NCBI RefSeq assembly: GCF_025140835.1
Contig: NZ_CP081153.1
Location: 1,612,001-1,676,000, forward strand
Source of the DNA: Aliiroseovarius sp. M344
GTDB taxonomy: Bacteria; Pseudomonadota; Alphaproteobacteria; Rhodobacterales; Rhodobacteraceae
Direction: 5' to 3'
DNA: 64,000 bases
Below, in pieces: positions 9,934 through 20,449 of the stretch. The notes under the pieces are model-generated. The model saw only the letters and a list, made by a program, of their open reading frames with translations. It did not search any database and was not told the origin of the DNA. The position numbers and the translations under genes were made by a program. The first letter of the stretch is position 1; each line of letters opens with the position of its first letter.

Positions 9934-10806
9934 ATGGCAAAATGCGCATTTTTAGGGTTGGGAGTCATGGGGTATCCGATGGCGGGCCACCTTGTTGCCA
10001 AAGGCCACGAGGTCACAGTTTACAACAGAACCGCCGCAAAAGCCGAAGCCTGGGCCAAGGAGTTTGCAGGCAATTGGGCGAAAACCCCGCGCGAAGCAGC
10101 GGATGGGGCTGATTTCGTGATGGCGTGTGTTGGCAATGACGACGATTTGCGGGCGGTGGTGCTGGGTGACGACGGGGCATTGGCTGGCATGGGGGCTGGT
10201 GCCATTTTTGTTGATCACACAACAGTATCGGCGGCTGTTACTCGCGAATTGTATGCGGCGGCGTCTGACAAAAGCATATCCTTTGTGGATGGTCCGGTTT
10301 CTGGCGGGCAAGCAGGAGCGGAAAATGGGGTTCTGTCGATCATGTGCGGCGGGGACGTAGCGGCGTTTGCGTCCGCCGAACCGATCATGAAGGCCTATGG
10401 CCGCACGGTGAAGCGGTTGGGCGACAGCGGAGCGGGTCAGCTGACCAAGATGGTCAACCAGATTTGTATCGCGGGGCTGGTGCAGGGTCTGTCAGAAGGG
10501 CTGCATTTCGCAGAAAAGGCCGGGCTTGATATCCGCGAGGTTGTGGACGTGATCCAAGGTGGCGCTGCCGGAAGCTGGCAGATGGTCAATCGGCACGCAA
10601 CCATGGCGGATGATCACTTTGAACACGGCTTTGCCGTAGATTGGATGCGCAAAGATCTGGGGATTTGCCTGTCCACCGCCAATGAAAACGGGGCGTCGCT
10701 GCCCGTTACCGCTCTGATCGACCAATTCTATAAGGATGTGCAGAGCATGGGGGGTGGTCGCTGGGATACATCAAGCCTTATCAAGCGCTTAAGGAAAGAC
10801 GTATAA
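9934..10806 (+). CDS. NAD(P)-dependent beta-hydroxyacid dehydrogenase (3-hydroxyisobutyrate dehydrogenase family)
   Basis: A 290-residue protein. It has an N-terminal Rossmann fold (GLGVMGYPMAGHL, residues 8-20), the substrate-binding signature FVDGPVSGGQAGAENG and a catalytic-lysine helix GAGQLTKMVNQ. These define the family of 3-hydroxyisobutyrate, tartronate-semialdehyde and related hydroxyacid dehydrogenases. ATG 9934 is preferred over the upstream in-frame codon because GGAAGGGA precedes it and MAKCAFLGLG matches the family N terminus. No valine-catabolism genes adjoin it, so 3-hydroxyisobutyrate is only one possible substrate. A strong terminator follows. Confidence 0.88.
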   Translation: MAKCAFLGLGVMGYPMAGHLVAKGHEVTVYNRTAAKAEAWAKEFAGNWAKTPREAADGADFVMACVGNDDDLRAVVLGDDGALAGMGAGAIFVDHTTVSAAVTRELYAAASDKSISFVDGPVSGGQAGAENGVLSIMCGGDVAAFASAEPIMKAYGRTVKRLGDSGAGQLTKMVNQICIAGLVQGLSEGLHFAEKAGLDIREVVDVIQGGAAGSWQMVNRHATMADDHFEHGFAVDWMRKDLGICLSTANENGASLPVTALIDQFYKDVQSMGGGRWDTSSLIKRLRKDV

Positions 10807-10822
10807 CAGTCGGAAATCACAT

Positions 10823-10855
10823 AAAAAAGGGCGGCACATGCCGCCCCATTTTTCT
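10823..10855. terminator. Bidirectional rho-independent terminator
   Basis: A perfect 7-bp stem, GGGCGGC (10829-10835) and GCCGCCC (10840-10846), with an ACAT loop. It is flanked by A6 on the left and CATTTTTC on the right. It can terminate the dehydrogenase gene on the plus strand and the SYLF lipoprotein gene on the minus strand. Confidence 0.9.
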
Positions 10856-10876
10856 TTATCCTGCCTGTCGGCAAGA

Positions 10877-11443
10877 TCAGGGGATGATCCGGGTATATTT
10901 CGCCCCTTCGATCGAGGCTCCAGCAATCAACCCGGCTTGACCAAACACAACGGCAACCACCGGCGAAGACGCGGTAATCGTGTCAGCTGACAACCGATCA
11001 CCTTCGGTTTGGAACGCGTATTTGATGTCGGCCGAGGCGACCCAACCGGCTGCCTGGCGGAAGTCCTGCAGCGACTTATCTGTCATAAAGAACAGAACAT
11101 GGGCGTATTGTTGTGCACCGATTTGCAATCCGGCGCTGGCCTGTGTCAGCAGATAATAATCGACGGTCGCTTCGTTGATGCGCAGCGCGCCACGCCCGTA
11201 AGCCCCACCAAGCCCAAAGCCAGCTTCAGTGACCAGCGGCATAACCAATTGGCCGGTCGACTTCGATGCCAGTTCCCGCGTGCCGGGATAGCGGTTGTAA
11301 AGGTAATCCAAGGTGCTGTCGACGCGCGCATCGATACGATCACCATCACGCGACCCGACGCCGTTTGCGCAAGCGGCAAGCGAAACACTTGCACCCCCTG
11401 CGGCGATCATGAAACCTCTACGGGAAAGCCTGTTTTTTTGCAT
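10877..11443 (-). CDS. SYLF/YSC84-domain lipoprotein
   Basis: A 188-residue protein. The N terminus has a twin-arginine-like SRRGFMIA segment followed by a lipobox SLAAC (Cys25), so export as a lipoprotein is likely. The remainder resembles the SYLF (YSC84) lipid-binding domain: LVMPLVTEAGFGLGGAYGRGAL, then a hydrophobic core ending VVAVVFGQAGLIAGASIEGAKYTRI. The ATG at 11443 is chosen over the in-frame upstream start because the signal peptide begins there. Bacterial SYLF proteins are abundant in Rhodobacteraceae but their role is not well established. It is monocistronic and ends at the shared terminator. Confidence 0.8.
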   Translation of the reverse strand: MQKNRLSRRGFMIAAGGASVSLAACANGVGSRDGDRIDARVDSTLDYLYNRYPGTRELASKSTGQLVMPLVTEAGFGLGGAYGRGALRINEATVDYYLLTQASAGLQIGAQQYAHVLFFMTDKSLQDFRQAAGWVASADIKYAFQTEGDRLSADTITASSPVVAVVFGQAGLIAGASIEGAKYTRIIP

Positions 11444-11591
11444 AATTTTGCCTCGTTGAAAGCGCCGCCGGCGCGATTGTGTGCTCGTTTGTGGTTCTTG
11501 GACCACTTAGCCACAAAATATAGCGCAAGCCGGGGAAGCTGTCACCCATTATGCATTAAAGGCGCGAAAAACGGCCTATAGGCGCACTGGT

Positions 11592-12752
<1,161 letters not shown>

Positions 12753-12850
12753 CTAATCTATCGGTGTTCAAGACAGGCCCGAGCAGGCATATCTTCCGAA
12801 CGCATTGTCGGACCGCCCAAATACGGCCCCAAAATCAAGGTGAAGTGCAC

Positions 12851-13375
12851 GTGGACTGGTATGCCACCGTTTTCGAAATCATCGACATGCGGTCCTTTTC
12901 GAACTTGTGGTACTGGATTGCGCTTGCCGTGTCCTGGTCCACGGTTAGCCACTGGGTGGTCGGTGTGCCGTTTGACCTGATCCAGAAAGCCGCCCGGCTT
13001 GAAGGCGAGGCGCAGCATGATCTGGAGGATCTGGTGCGGATCAACTGCAACCGCTTGCTTTACGTCGCAGGCGTGTCCGGGCTTTGGATATTGGGCTTTG
13101 CGGCGGCCTTGTTTACTTCGCTGGCCATCCTTGGCTTCTGGTATTGGGTCGAATTCGCGCAGGCGGTCTTTTTGCTGCTTTTTCCAATTGCGCTGGCGGG
13201 CCTGATGTCGCTGAACACAGCCGCCGTCATCAAAGAGCGCGCGTTGGCAGGCGAAGATTTGCGAAAACGTTTGCATCGTCACCGCGTTCAGACCCAATTC
13301 CTTGGCATGGCTTCGATCTTCATCACCTCACTGTGGGGTATGTATCAGAACCTGTCGCTGGGTGTGCTGCGCTGA
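12851..13375 (+). CDS. Conserved inner-membrane protein, possibly Suf-associated
   Basis: About 174 residues from a GTG start at 12851, which has AAGGTGA upstream; the frame is open further but without plausible start signals. It has three or four hydrophobic segments (FSNLWYWIALAVSW, GLWILGFAAALFT, AVFLLLFPIALAGLM, FLGMASIFITSLWGM) and Arg/His-rich loops. From memory, close relatives in Rhodobacteraceae carry the label 'component of SufBCD complex', but nothing in the sequence proves a Suf role and the suf operon lies 37 kb away. It is divergent from hemB and 44 bases upstream of mfd. Confidence 0.7.
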   Translation: MDWYATVFEIIDMRSFSNLWYWIALAVSWSTVSHWVVGVPFDLIQKAARLEGEAQHDLEDLVRINCNRLLYVAGVSGLWILGFAAALFTSLAILGFWYWVEFAQAVFLLLFPIALAGLMSLNTAAVIKERALAGEDLRKRLHRHRVQTQFLGMASIFITSLWGMYQNLSLGVLR

Positions 13376-13419
13376 CGGCGCGCCCTTGACACGAAATCAC
13401 AGGCCGGTAACTCCCCCTC

Positions 13420-16400
13420 ATGGACAAGCTGCTGCTCTCTGGCGCCCCCGAAGGCTTTGACGCCACGTTGTTGGTGAAGGAACTTGCCCGAGGGCAGGGA
13501 CCGGTTGTGCATGTTACGCGCGACGACAAACGTTTGGCCGCGATGGAAGCCGCGCTTCAGTTCTTTGCCCCCGAGATTGCAGTGATCCGCTTTCCCGGTT
13601 GGGACTGCCTTCCTTTTGATCGCATGTCGCCCAATGCAGCCGTGTCGGCCACCCGTATGGCGACGCTGGCGGGGCTGGCGACAGGGCAGATAGCTGGCAA
13701 ATATGTGTTGCTGACCACGCTGAACGCGGCCACGCAGCGGGTGCCAGAACGCGCCTTGTTGCAAGAAACCTCCTTCACCGCGCAGGTGTCACACCAGATC
13801 GATGTGGATGCGCTTCGGGCGTTTCTGGTGCGAATGGGGTTTTCGCAGGCGCCAACTGTGATGGAGCCGGGCGACTTCGCAATCCGGGGCGGTATCATCG
13901 ACATATTCGCGCCCGGTCATGATGGACCGGTGCGGCTGGATTTGTTCGGCGACGTTCTGGACGGCATTCGTCGCTTCGATCCCGCCACGCAGCGCACGAC
14001 GGATACTCTGAAACGCATCGAACTTGCCCCGGTGTCAGAGGTCATTCTGGACGAAGCCGCAATCACGCGGTTTCGGCAGAATTACCGCATCGAGTTTGGT
14101 GCCGCGGGGTCGGATGACCCTCTGTACGAGGCGATCTCGGCCGGGCGCAAACATCAGGGGAACGAGCATTGGCTGCCGTTTTTCCACGAACGGCTTGAGA
14201 CGATATTTGACTATCTGCCGGGTGCGTCGGTGATGCTGGATGATCAGATGACGCCAGCACGGCTCAGCCGTTGGGACGCCATTGTCGACCAGTATGAAAC
14301 CCGCAAAATTGCGATGACCGCCAAGAACCGGATGGACACCGTTTATAAGCCCTGTCCACCGGGACTTCTCTATCTGGATGATGCGGCGTGGGAGGGCGCG
14401 CTGGCCGAGACACGCGTCATCCAACTGGCGGCACTGCCACAGGCCACCGGTGCAGGTGTCGTTGACGGCGGAGGACGCATCGGGCGCAATTTCGCACCTG
14501 AGCGGCAGCAGGAAAATATAAACCTTTTCAAAGCACTTACAGATCATGTTGAGGCCGAAGACGATCACACAGTCATCATCGCGTCCTATTCCGAAGGCGC
14601 GCGTGAACGGTTGCAGGGCTTGTTGTCGGATGAAGGCCTTGTCGCCACAACGCGCATCGAAAGTTTTCGTGATGTGCCCGACGGTGTCGGTGGCGTCTAT
14701 CTGACGGTCTGGCCGTTGGAGCACGGGTTCGAAGGCCCGGATCTTACTGTCATTTCGGAACAGGACGTGCTGGGTGATCGCCTGATCCGCGCACCAAAAC
14801 GCAAACGCCGGGCCGAAAATTTCCTGACCGAGGCGCAGGGCCTGTCCGCTGGCGACCTGATCGTGCATGTCGATCACGGTGTCGGTAAGTTCACCGGGCT
14901 TGAAACCGTCACCGCAATGGGTGCGCCGCATGAATGTCTGGCGCTAGAATATGCTGGTGGGGACAGGCTGTTCCTGCCCGTAGAAAACATCGAGCTGTTG
15001 TCCAAATTCGGTCAGGACACCGGACTGCTGGACAAATTGGGCGGCGGCGCGTGGCAGGCCAAGAAAGCCAAGCTGAAAGAGCGTATTCGCGAGATTGCCG
15101 ACAAGCTGATCCGGTTGGCTGCTGAACGCGAGTTGCGCAAAGCGCCCGTGCTGGAAGCCCCGCACCACGCGTGGGAAGAGTTCTCGGCCCGGTTCCCATA
15201 CCAAGAGACCGAAGATCAGCTGAGCGCAATCGAAGACGTGCTGACCGATCTGTCTTCGGGTCGCCCGATGGATCGTCTGGTCTGCGGCGATGTGGGTTTT
15301 GGCAAGACCGAGGTTGCGATGCGTGCGGCATTCGTCGCGGCCTTGTCCGGCCAGCAGGTTGCGGTGATTGCCCCGACAACACTGCTGGCGCGGCAGCATT
15401 TCAAAAGCTTCGCCGAGCGGTTTCGCGGCTTCCCGATTCAGGTGGGCCAACTCAGCCGGTTCGTGGGGCAGAGTGAGGCGAAATTGACCCGCGAGGGTAT
15501 GTCGCGCGGCACCATGGACATCGTGATCGGCACCCATGCTTTGCTGGCCAAGGATGTGCGGTTCAAAAACCTTGGCTTGCTGATTGTTGATGAAGAACAA
15601 AGGTTTGGCGTCGGGCACAAAGAACGCCTGAAGGAAATGCGGTCGGACGTACATGTGTTAACGCTGTCCGCCACGCCCATCCCGCGCACGCTTCAAATGT
15701 CATTGTCCGGGGTGCGGGATCTGTCGATCATTGGCACACCACCGGTCGACCGGTTGTCGATCCGCACCTATGTCTCGGAGTTTGACAGCGTCACCCTGCG
15801 CGAGGCGCTGCTGCGCGAACATTATCGCGGCGGCCAAAGTTTCTTTGTGGTGCCGCGCATCAAGGATCTGCCCGAGGTTGAGGCGTTTTTGACCGACCAC
15901 GTCCCTGAAGTTTCGTTTGTTGTGGCGCACGGGCAGATGGCTGCGGGCGAGCTAGATCGACGCATGAATGCCTTTTACGATGGCAAATATGATGTGCTGC
16001 TGGCGACCACCATTGTGGAAAGTGGCATCGACATTCCGACGGCAAACACGATGGTTATCCACCGGGCCGACATGTTCGGTTTGGCGCAGCTTTACCAGAT
16101 CCGGGGCCGGGTGGGGCGCTCGAAAACCCGTGCCTATGCCTATCTGACCACCAAGCCGCGTGTCCCCTTGACGCCAACGGCCGAGAAACGGCTGCGGGTG
16201 TTGGGGTCGCTGGATGCTTTGGGGGCAGGGTTCACGCTGGCCAGTCAGGATCTGGATATTCGCGGTGCGGGCAATCTGGTGGGCGAAGAACAATCCGGCC
16301 AGATGCGTGAAGTGGGTTATGAGCTTTACCAGCAGATGTTGGAAGAAGCGATCGCCAAGATCAAGGCGGGCGAGTTGGAAGGGCTTTCAGATGCGGACAG

Positions 16401-16890
16401 CACATGGGCACCACAGATCAACTTGGGCGTTCCTGTATTGATCCCGGATACTTACGTGCCTGATCTTGATGTGCGTCTGGGTCTGTATCGCCGCTTGTCT
16501 TCACTGGCCACGAAGGTGGAACTGGAAGGCTTTGCGGCAGAGCTGATTGACCGGTTCGGAGCATTGCCGAAAGAGGTGAACACCCTGCTTTTGGTAGTGC
16601 GCATCAAAGGCATGTGCAAACGCGCGGGCATTGCCCGGCTGGATGGGGGGCCGAAAGGCGCGACGATCCAGTTCCACAACGACAAGTTTGCCTCGCCTGA
16701 GGGGCTGGTCGAGTTTATTCACGCCCAGAACGGTCTGGCCAAAGTGCGCGACAACAAGATTGTCGTGCGGCGCGATTGGCGAAAAACTTCGGACAAGATC
16801 AAAGGGGCGTTTGCCATTGCGCAGGATCTTGCGATGAAGGTGAAAGACGCGCAGCCCAAAACCGCTAAGTCACAAGGCACCTCCACCTAG
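13420..16890 (+). CDS. mfd: Transcription-repair coupling factor Mfd
   Basis: A 1156-residue, full-length protein. The order is an N-terminal UvrB-like region (1-330), the RNA-polymerase-interacting domain around residues 480-550 (DLIVHVDHGVGKFTGL), RecG-like translocase motifs (Walker A GDVGFGKTE, DEEQ box VDEEQRFGVGHK, motif III LSATPIPRTL, motif VI QIRGRVGRS) and the C-terminal TRCF domain. Mfd removes RNA polymerase stalled at lesions and recruits UvrA. The final TAG overlaps the stop codon of the convergent MFS gene, leaving no room for a terminator. Confidence 0.97.
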   Translation: MDKLLLSGAPEGFDATLLVKELARGQGPVVHVTRDDKRLAAMEAALQFFAPEIAVIRFPGWDCLPFDRMSPNAAVSATRMATLAGLATGQIAGKYVLLTTLNAATQRVPERALLQETSFTAQVSHQIDVDALRAFLVRMGFSQAPTVMEPGDFAIRGGIIDIFAPGHDGPVRLDLFGDVLDGIRRFDPATQRTTDTLKRIELAPVSEVILDEAAITRFRQNYRIEFGAAGSDDPLYEAISAGRKHQGNEHWLPFFHERLETIFDYLPGASVMLDDQMTPARLSRWDAIVDQYETRKIAMTAKNRMDTVYKPCPPGLLYLDDAAWEGALAETRVIQLAALPQATGAGVVDGGGRIGRNFAPERQQENINLFKALTDHVEAEDDHTVIIASYSEGARERLQGLLSDEGLVATTRIESFRDVPDGVGGVYLTVWPLEHGFEGPDLTVISEQDVLGDRLIRAPKRKRRAENFLTEAQGLSAGDLIVHVDHGVGKFTGLETVTAMGAPHECLALEYAGGDRLFLPVENIELLSKFGQDTGLLDKLGGGAWQAKKAKLKERIREIADKLIRLAAERELRKAPVLEAPHHAWEEFSARFPYQETEDQLSAIEDVLTDLSSGRPMDRLVCGDVGFGKTEVAMRAAFVAALSGQQVAVIAPTTLLARQHFKSFAERFRGFPIQVGQLSRFVGQSEAKLTREGMSRGTMDIVIGTHALLAKDVRFKNLGLLIVDEEQRFGVGHKERLKEMRSDVHVLTLSATPIPRTLQMSLSGVRDLSIIGTPPVDRLSIRTYVSEFDSVTLREALLREHYRGGQSFFVVPRIKDLPEVEAFLTDHVPEVSFVVAHGQMAAGELDRRMNAFYDGKYDVLLATTIVESGIDIPTANTMVIHRADMFGLAQLYQIRGRVGRSKTRAYAYLTTKPRVPLTPTAEKRLRVLGSLDALGAGFTLASQDLDIRGAGNLVGEEQSGQMREVGYELYQQMLEEAIAKIKAGELEGLSDADSTWAPQINLGVPVLIPDTYVPDLDVRLGLYRRLSSLATKVELEGFAAELIDRFGALPKEVNTLLLVVRIKGMCKRAGIARLDGGPKGATIQFHNDKFASPEGLVEFIHAQNGLAKVRDNKIVVRRDWRKTSDKIKGAFAIAQDLAMKVKDAQPKTAKSQGTST

Positions 16891-18107
16891 TTCATATTTC
16901 CACGGTCCAGTTGCATCAGTGCCCATGCAAGGGCAGAACAGATCGAAACGCCGATCAACAGCGGAAAAGGTGTGTTGTTGAAGGCCAGTCCCACCGGGGC
17001 AGCAATCGCGATGGCCGTAACTGTGGGCACGGCGCCTATGACGGCGGCGGCGGTGCCTGCCACATGGCCCAACGGCTGGATGGCCAAAGCGTTCAGATTT
17101 CCGAAGCTCAGACCGTTAAGAAAGAAAAGCGTCGTTGCCCAGGCGCAGAACAGCCACAGGGCAACGGCCCCCTCGGGCGCACACAACCACCAGACCAGCA
17201 GTGTGAGTGAGGCCAATATGGTTTGGGTGGCAAAGCCCGCCAAGGCCAGTCTGCGCATCCCCAACCGCATCACAAGTTGGGCATTAAGAAAGCCTGAGAC
17301 CGCTGAGAAAATTGTGACCATCGCGAAGTAATAGGGGAAATTGGTGCCGACCCCCAGTACGTCAACATAGATTTGTTGGGCTGAGCTGATGAAGGCCATC
17401 AACTGTCCAAAGGCAAGCGTGATGATAGCCATGTAAATCAGTGTGACCCGCGTCCGCAAAACGACCTTGAACGCAGCAAGGGTTGGGCGCGGGGACAGCG
17501 CGCGCCGCCGTTCGGGGGGCAGGGTCTCGGGTTGGCGCACCAAAAACCACATCAGGATCACAACCGCCAAAAGGATATAGGCGGTGAACATTTGCCGCCA
17601 GCCAAAGCCCAAGACGATCCATTGTCCGATCATCGGGGCGACAGCGGGCACAAAGACAAAGAACCCGAACGCCATCGAATTCACCCGCGCCATTTGCCGC
17701 CCCTCGTACAGGTCACGGGTCATCGCCATGCCGCAAGTGCGCGGTCCGGCGGCCCCAAGGCCTTGCACGAAGCGCCAGAACAAGATGGCCTCAAGCGTCT
17801 GTGCCCACAGGGCAGCGAAGGCGGCGGCCATATAGAGCAGCATACCCATCGAGAGCGAAAAGCGGCGGCCCATACTGTCTGACAAAGGACCGAAAATCAG
17901 CTGACCAAGGCCTGCACCAATCACGAATGCACTGATCAGAAGTTGAGCGCGATTGATATCATCCGGCACGAGCTGCGCGCCGATTTCCGGCAAAGCCGGC
18001 AGGATCGAGTCGATGGAAAACGCGACCATCGAAAACAGAGCGGCTATCAGCAGCACATATTCACGCAAACGCAATGGTGTTTGCGGGGAAAAGTGCCGTG
18101 AGATCAC
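16887..18107 (-). CDS. MFS multidrug efflux transporter, Bcr/CflA family
   Basis: A 406-residue protein with 12 predicted membrane helices. The MFS motif A variant GPLSDSMGRRFSL lies between helices 2 and 3, and FVQGLGAAGPRTCGMAMTRDL corresponds to the Bcr/CflA motif after helix 4. Members are proton-driven drug or sulfonamide/bicyclomycin exporters; the substrate here is unknown. It starts 4 bases inside the end of the DsbA-like gene (overlap 18104-18107), so the two are translationally coupled. Its stop codon overlaps that of mfd (shared CTAG). Confidence 0.88.
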   Translation of the reverse strand: MISRHFSPQTPLRLREYVLLIAALFSMVAFSIDSILPALPEIGAQLVPDDINRAQLLISAFVIGAGLGQLIFGPLSDSMGRRFSLSMGMLLYMAAAFAALWAQTLEAILFWRFVQGLGAAGPRTCGMAMTRDLYEGRQMARVNSMAFGFFVFVPAVAPMIGQWIVLGFGWRQMFTAYILLAVVILMWFLVRQPETLPPERRRALSPRPTLAAFKVVLRTRVTLIYMAIITLAFGQLMAFISSAQQIYVDVLGVGTNFPYYFAMVTIFSAVSGFLNAQLVMRLGMRRLALAGFATQTILASLTLLVWWLCAPEGAVALWLFCAWATTLFFLNGLSFGNLNALAIQPLGHVAGTAAAVIGAVPTVTAIAIAAPVGLAFNNTPFPLLIGVSICSALAWALMQLDRGNMN

Positions 18108-18766
18108 GGCGCTGTGGTCTTTGCGTTTTGATCGGCCAATTGTGCGGTCAGATCATCAATCACCTGCATCCAAAGCTCGGTCGGTTGTGCGCCCGGGACC
18201 ACATGCTGGTTGGCCACCAGGAATGTTGGCACAGACTGGACGCCTTTTTGACGTGCATCCAGATCGCGCGCCTGTATGTCGGCAACGTCCGCGTCCGTCT
18301 CCAGCAGGCGGCCGACAACATCGCCATCCATGCCAACTGAGCCCGCGATTTCAACAAGTTGCGTCGTGTTGCCGATGTCGATCCCGTCGATGAAATACGC
18401 GCGGAACAAGCGGTCCACGACCGCGTTTTGCTTCATTTCGATCCCGGCCCAGTGGATCAACCGATGGGCATTGAGCGTATTGGGCGTGCGCTTGATGGCC
18501 TCAAGATTGATGTCCAGACCGGACGCCTCGGCCTCGGTCGCGACCGGGAGATAGGCTTTGACCGCACCGTCCTGTCCACCAAACTTGGCTTCCAGATAGT
18601 CCCGCCGATCCATACCCTCAGCCGGCATATCCGGGTTCAGTTGAAACGGGTGCCATTGCACGGAAAACGGATGTTCCGGACGCGCTTCAAGGGCACGGTC
18701 CAATCGGGACTTGCCGATGTAACACCAAGGACAAATCGGGTCAGAGAAGATATCGAGGCGGATCAT
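18104..18766 (-). CDS. DsbA-family oxidoreductase, FrnE-like
   Basis: A 220-residue thioredoxin-fold protein. Its redox motif CPWC (residues 12-15, SDPICPWCYIG) sits near the N terminus, followed by a helical insertion and a cis-Pro segment (GVQSVPTFLVANQHVVPGAQP). There is no signal peptide, so it is cytoplasmic. This is the FrnE/DsbA-like group, related to 2-hydroxychromene-2-carboxylate isomerase, usually linked to oxidative stress or polyketide thiol chemistry. It is upstream of and overlaps the MFS exporter, possibly a detoxification pair (inference). Confidence 0.85.
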   Translation of the reverse strand: MIRLDIFSDPICPWCYIGKSRLDRALEARPEHPFSVQWHPFQLNPDMPAEGMDRRDYLEAKFGGQDGAVKAYLPVATEAEASGLDINLEAIKRTPNTLNAHRLIHWAGIEMKQNAVVDRLFRAYFIDGIDIGNTTQLVEIAGSVGMDGDVVGRLLETDADVADIQARDLDARQKGVQSVPTFLVANQHVVPGAQPTELWMQVIDDLTAQLADQNAKTTAP

Positions 18767-18825
18767 TTAGGTCTCCCTTGGGTGAAGCTCTATCTGGGAT
18801 TGCAGGAAATGGGAAGTGATGCAGG

Positions 18826-20370
18826 TCACAAGTTGAGCGGAGTTTTGTCCTCAAAGCGGGTGCGCAAGACCGCGCGCAACAGCTTGTTGTTCGCGCCTCT
18901 GGGCAAGGTGTCGACGGCGACGAACTGGCGCGGACATTTGTAGTGGGCCAGATGGCGATGCGCGTGGGCGGACAGGTCAGCTTCGGGCACGCGATCGCCT
19001 TCGGGCGTGTAAAAGCAGGCAATAATCGTGGCTTCCTCATTTACCGCCACCTCGGCGCAGGCGGCTTCGTGAACGCCGGGGTGCTGCGCCATTGCGGCTT
19101 CGACCTCGATCGGGGACACGCGATATCCGCCAGCGTTCATGATGTCATCCGACCGCCCTTCAAAGGTAATCGCCCCGTCAGTCGCCATGCTGACAGTGTC
19201 GCCTGTTAAGAACCAATCACCCGAAAAGCGGTTCATTGTATCCTGTTCAGCACCAAGATAGCCCAGCATCAGCCCGGGATCGCTGCGATGCACCGCCATG
19301 ATGCCGGGCGTGTCGCGGGGTGTGATCTGGCCATCTTCGCTCAGCACTGCGATGTGGCGACCCGGCTGCGGATAGCCCAACGTGCCTTTTGGAGCCGGGT
19401 GAGCCGGCGCGCCGGAGATGAAGGTCGAACATTCCGACATGCCATAGGCTTCGTGGATCGGAGTTTGTGTTGCCTCAATCCAATGTCTGCGCGTGGCAGC
19501 AGGCAGCTTTTCCCCGGCTGACAATCCATGCCGCAGCGTTGGCAAGGCGGGCACGGCAGTGCGCAGCATCTGCCGATAGACGCCGGGGGCCGCGGCAAAG
19601 ATCGTCGCGCCTTCGCGCGCGAGCAAGAGGCCAAGCTCGGACGGCGGTGTTCCTGCGGCCGGGATCAGCGCGGTTGCCCCCACCGACCATGGGTCCATTA
19701 GGCCGGTGCCCAATGTATAGGTCCAGTTAAACGCGCCAGCGTGCATCACACGGTCCTCGCGGCTCAGCCCATACCAACCGTCCCACATCATCTGCCGCGC
19801 CCATATGGCACGATGTGCGTGGACCACGGCGCGGGCTTTGCCAGATGTGCCCGAGGTGAACACGATATAGCCGGGGCGTTCAGGATCGCCCATGTGAAAC
19901 GGCGCAGGCGCGTGGTCGGCCAGTTGATGCAGCGCATCCACATCCATGATCGCGGCATCGCTGTGGGTGGGCAAGGCAATCCCATGATCTGCAATGATCA
20001 GTTTAGGTAGGATAAGGTCCGACATTTTGGTGATCTCGGCTTCGGTTAACTGCGACGAGGTCGGCACCGGCACCAACCCCGCGGCGTTGGCCCCCAAAAA
20101 GGCCAGAGGAAAGTCCACCGTATTGCCAAGCCGCAGCATCACCGTATCGCCGGGCACCAAGCCCTGAGCCAGCAATCCGCCGGCCAGCCCGCGCACCGCG
20201 CGGTCCAACTGGCCAAATGTCCAATGCGTCTCGCCGGAGCCGCCTGGCGTGACCACGGACAAGGCGGTTTTGTCGCCCATATCCCAGGCATGGGTCAGCA
20301 CATAGCGGGCCATGTTAAACGCTTGTGGAGGGGCGGGCAGCGGGGCAGTGGGGCGAAACTCGGACAGCAT
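18826..20370 (-). CDS. AMP-forming acyl-CoA synthetase (benzoate-CoA ligase-like)
   Basis: About 514 residues, ANL superfamily. The P-loop is FTSGTSGKARAVVH, the A5 motif is YGMSECSTF, the A7/A8 region is WFLTGDTVSMATDG with GRSDDIMNAGGYRVSP, and the C-terminal acyl-adenylation Lys is in PRGANNKLLRAVL. It activates a carboxylic acid to its CoA thioester. The overall layout resembles benzoate and medium-chain acid ligases, but the acid is not determinable. The start at 20370 matches the family N terminus; longer in-frame starts reach 20559 and would overlap the divergent regulator. The divergent XRE-cupin gene is a likely regulator. Confidence 0.85.
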   Translation of the reverse strand: MLSEFRPTAPLPAPPQAFNMARYVLTHAWDMGDKTALSVVTPGGSGETHWTFGQLDRAVRGLAGGLLAQGLVPGDTVMLRLGNTVDFPLAFLGANAAGLVPVPTSSQLTEAEITKMSDLILPKLIIADHGIALPTHSDAAIMDVDALHQLADHAPAPFHMGDPERPGYIVFTSGTSGKARAVVHAHRAIWARQMMWDGWYGLSREDRVMHAGAFNWTYTLGTGLMDPWSVGATALIPAAGTPPSELGLLLAREGATIFAAAPGVYRQMLRTAVPALPTLRHGLSAGEKLPAATRRHWIEATQTPIHEAYGMSECSTFISGAPAHPAPKGTLGYPQPGRHIAVLSEDGQITPRDTPGIMAVHRSDPGLMLGYLGAEQDTMNRFSGDWFLTGDTVSMATDGAITFEGRSDDIMNAGGYRVSPIEVEAAMAQHPGVHEAACAEVAVNEEATIIACFYTPEGDRVPEADLSAHAHRHLAHYKCPRQFVAVDTLPRGANNKLLRAVLRTRFEDKTPLNL

Positions 20371-20449
20371 GGACGTGATGTGCCAACCTCCGGGTAAACT
20401 TGCAAGAGCGTGCAGTTGCATCAGTACGGTTTCAGTGTATTGAAAGGGC

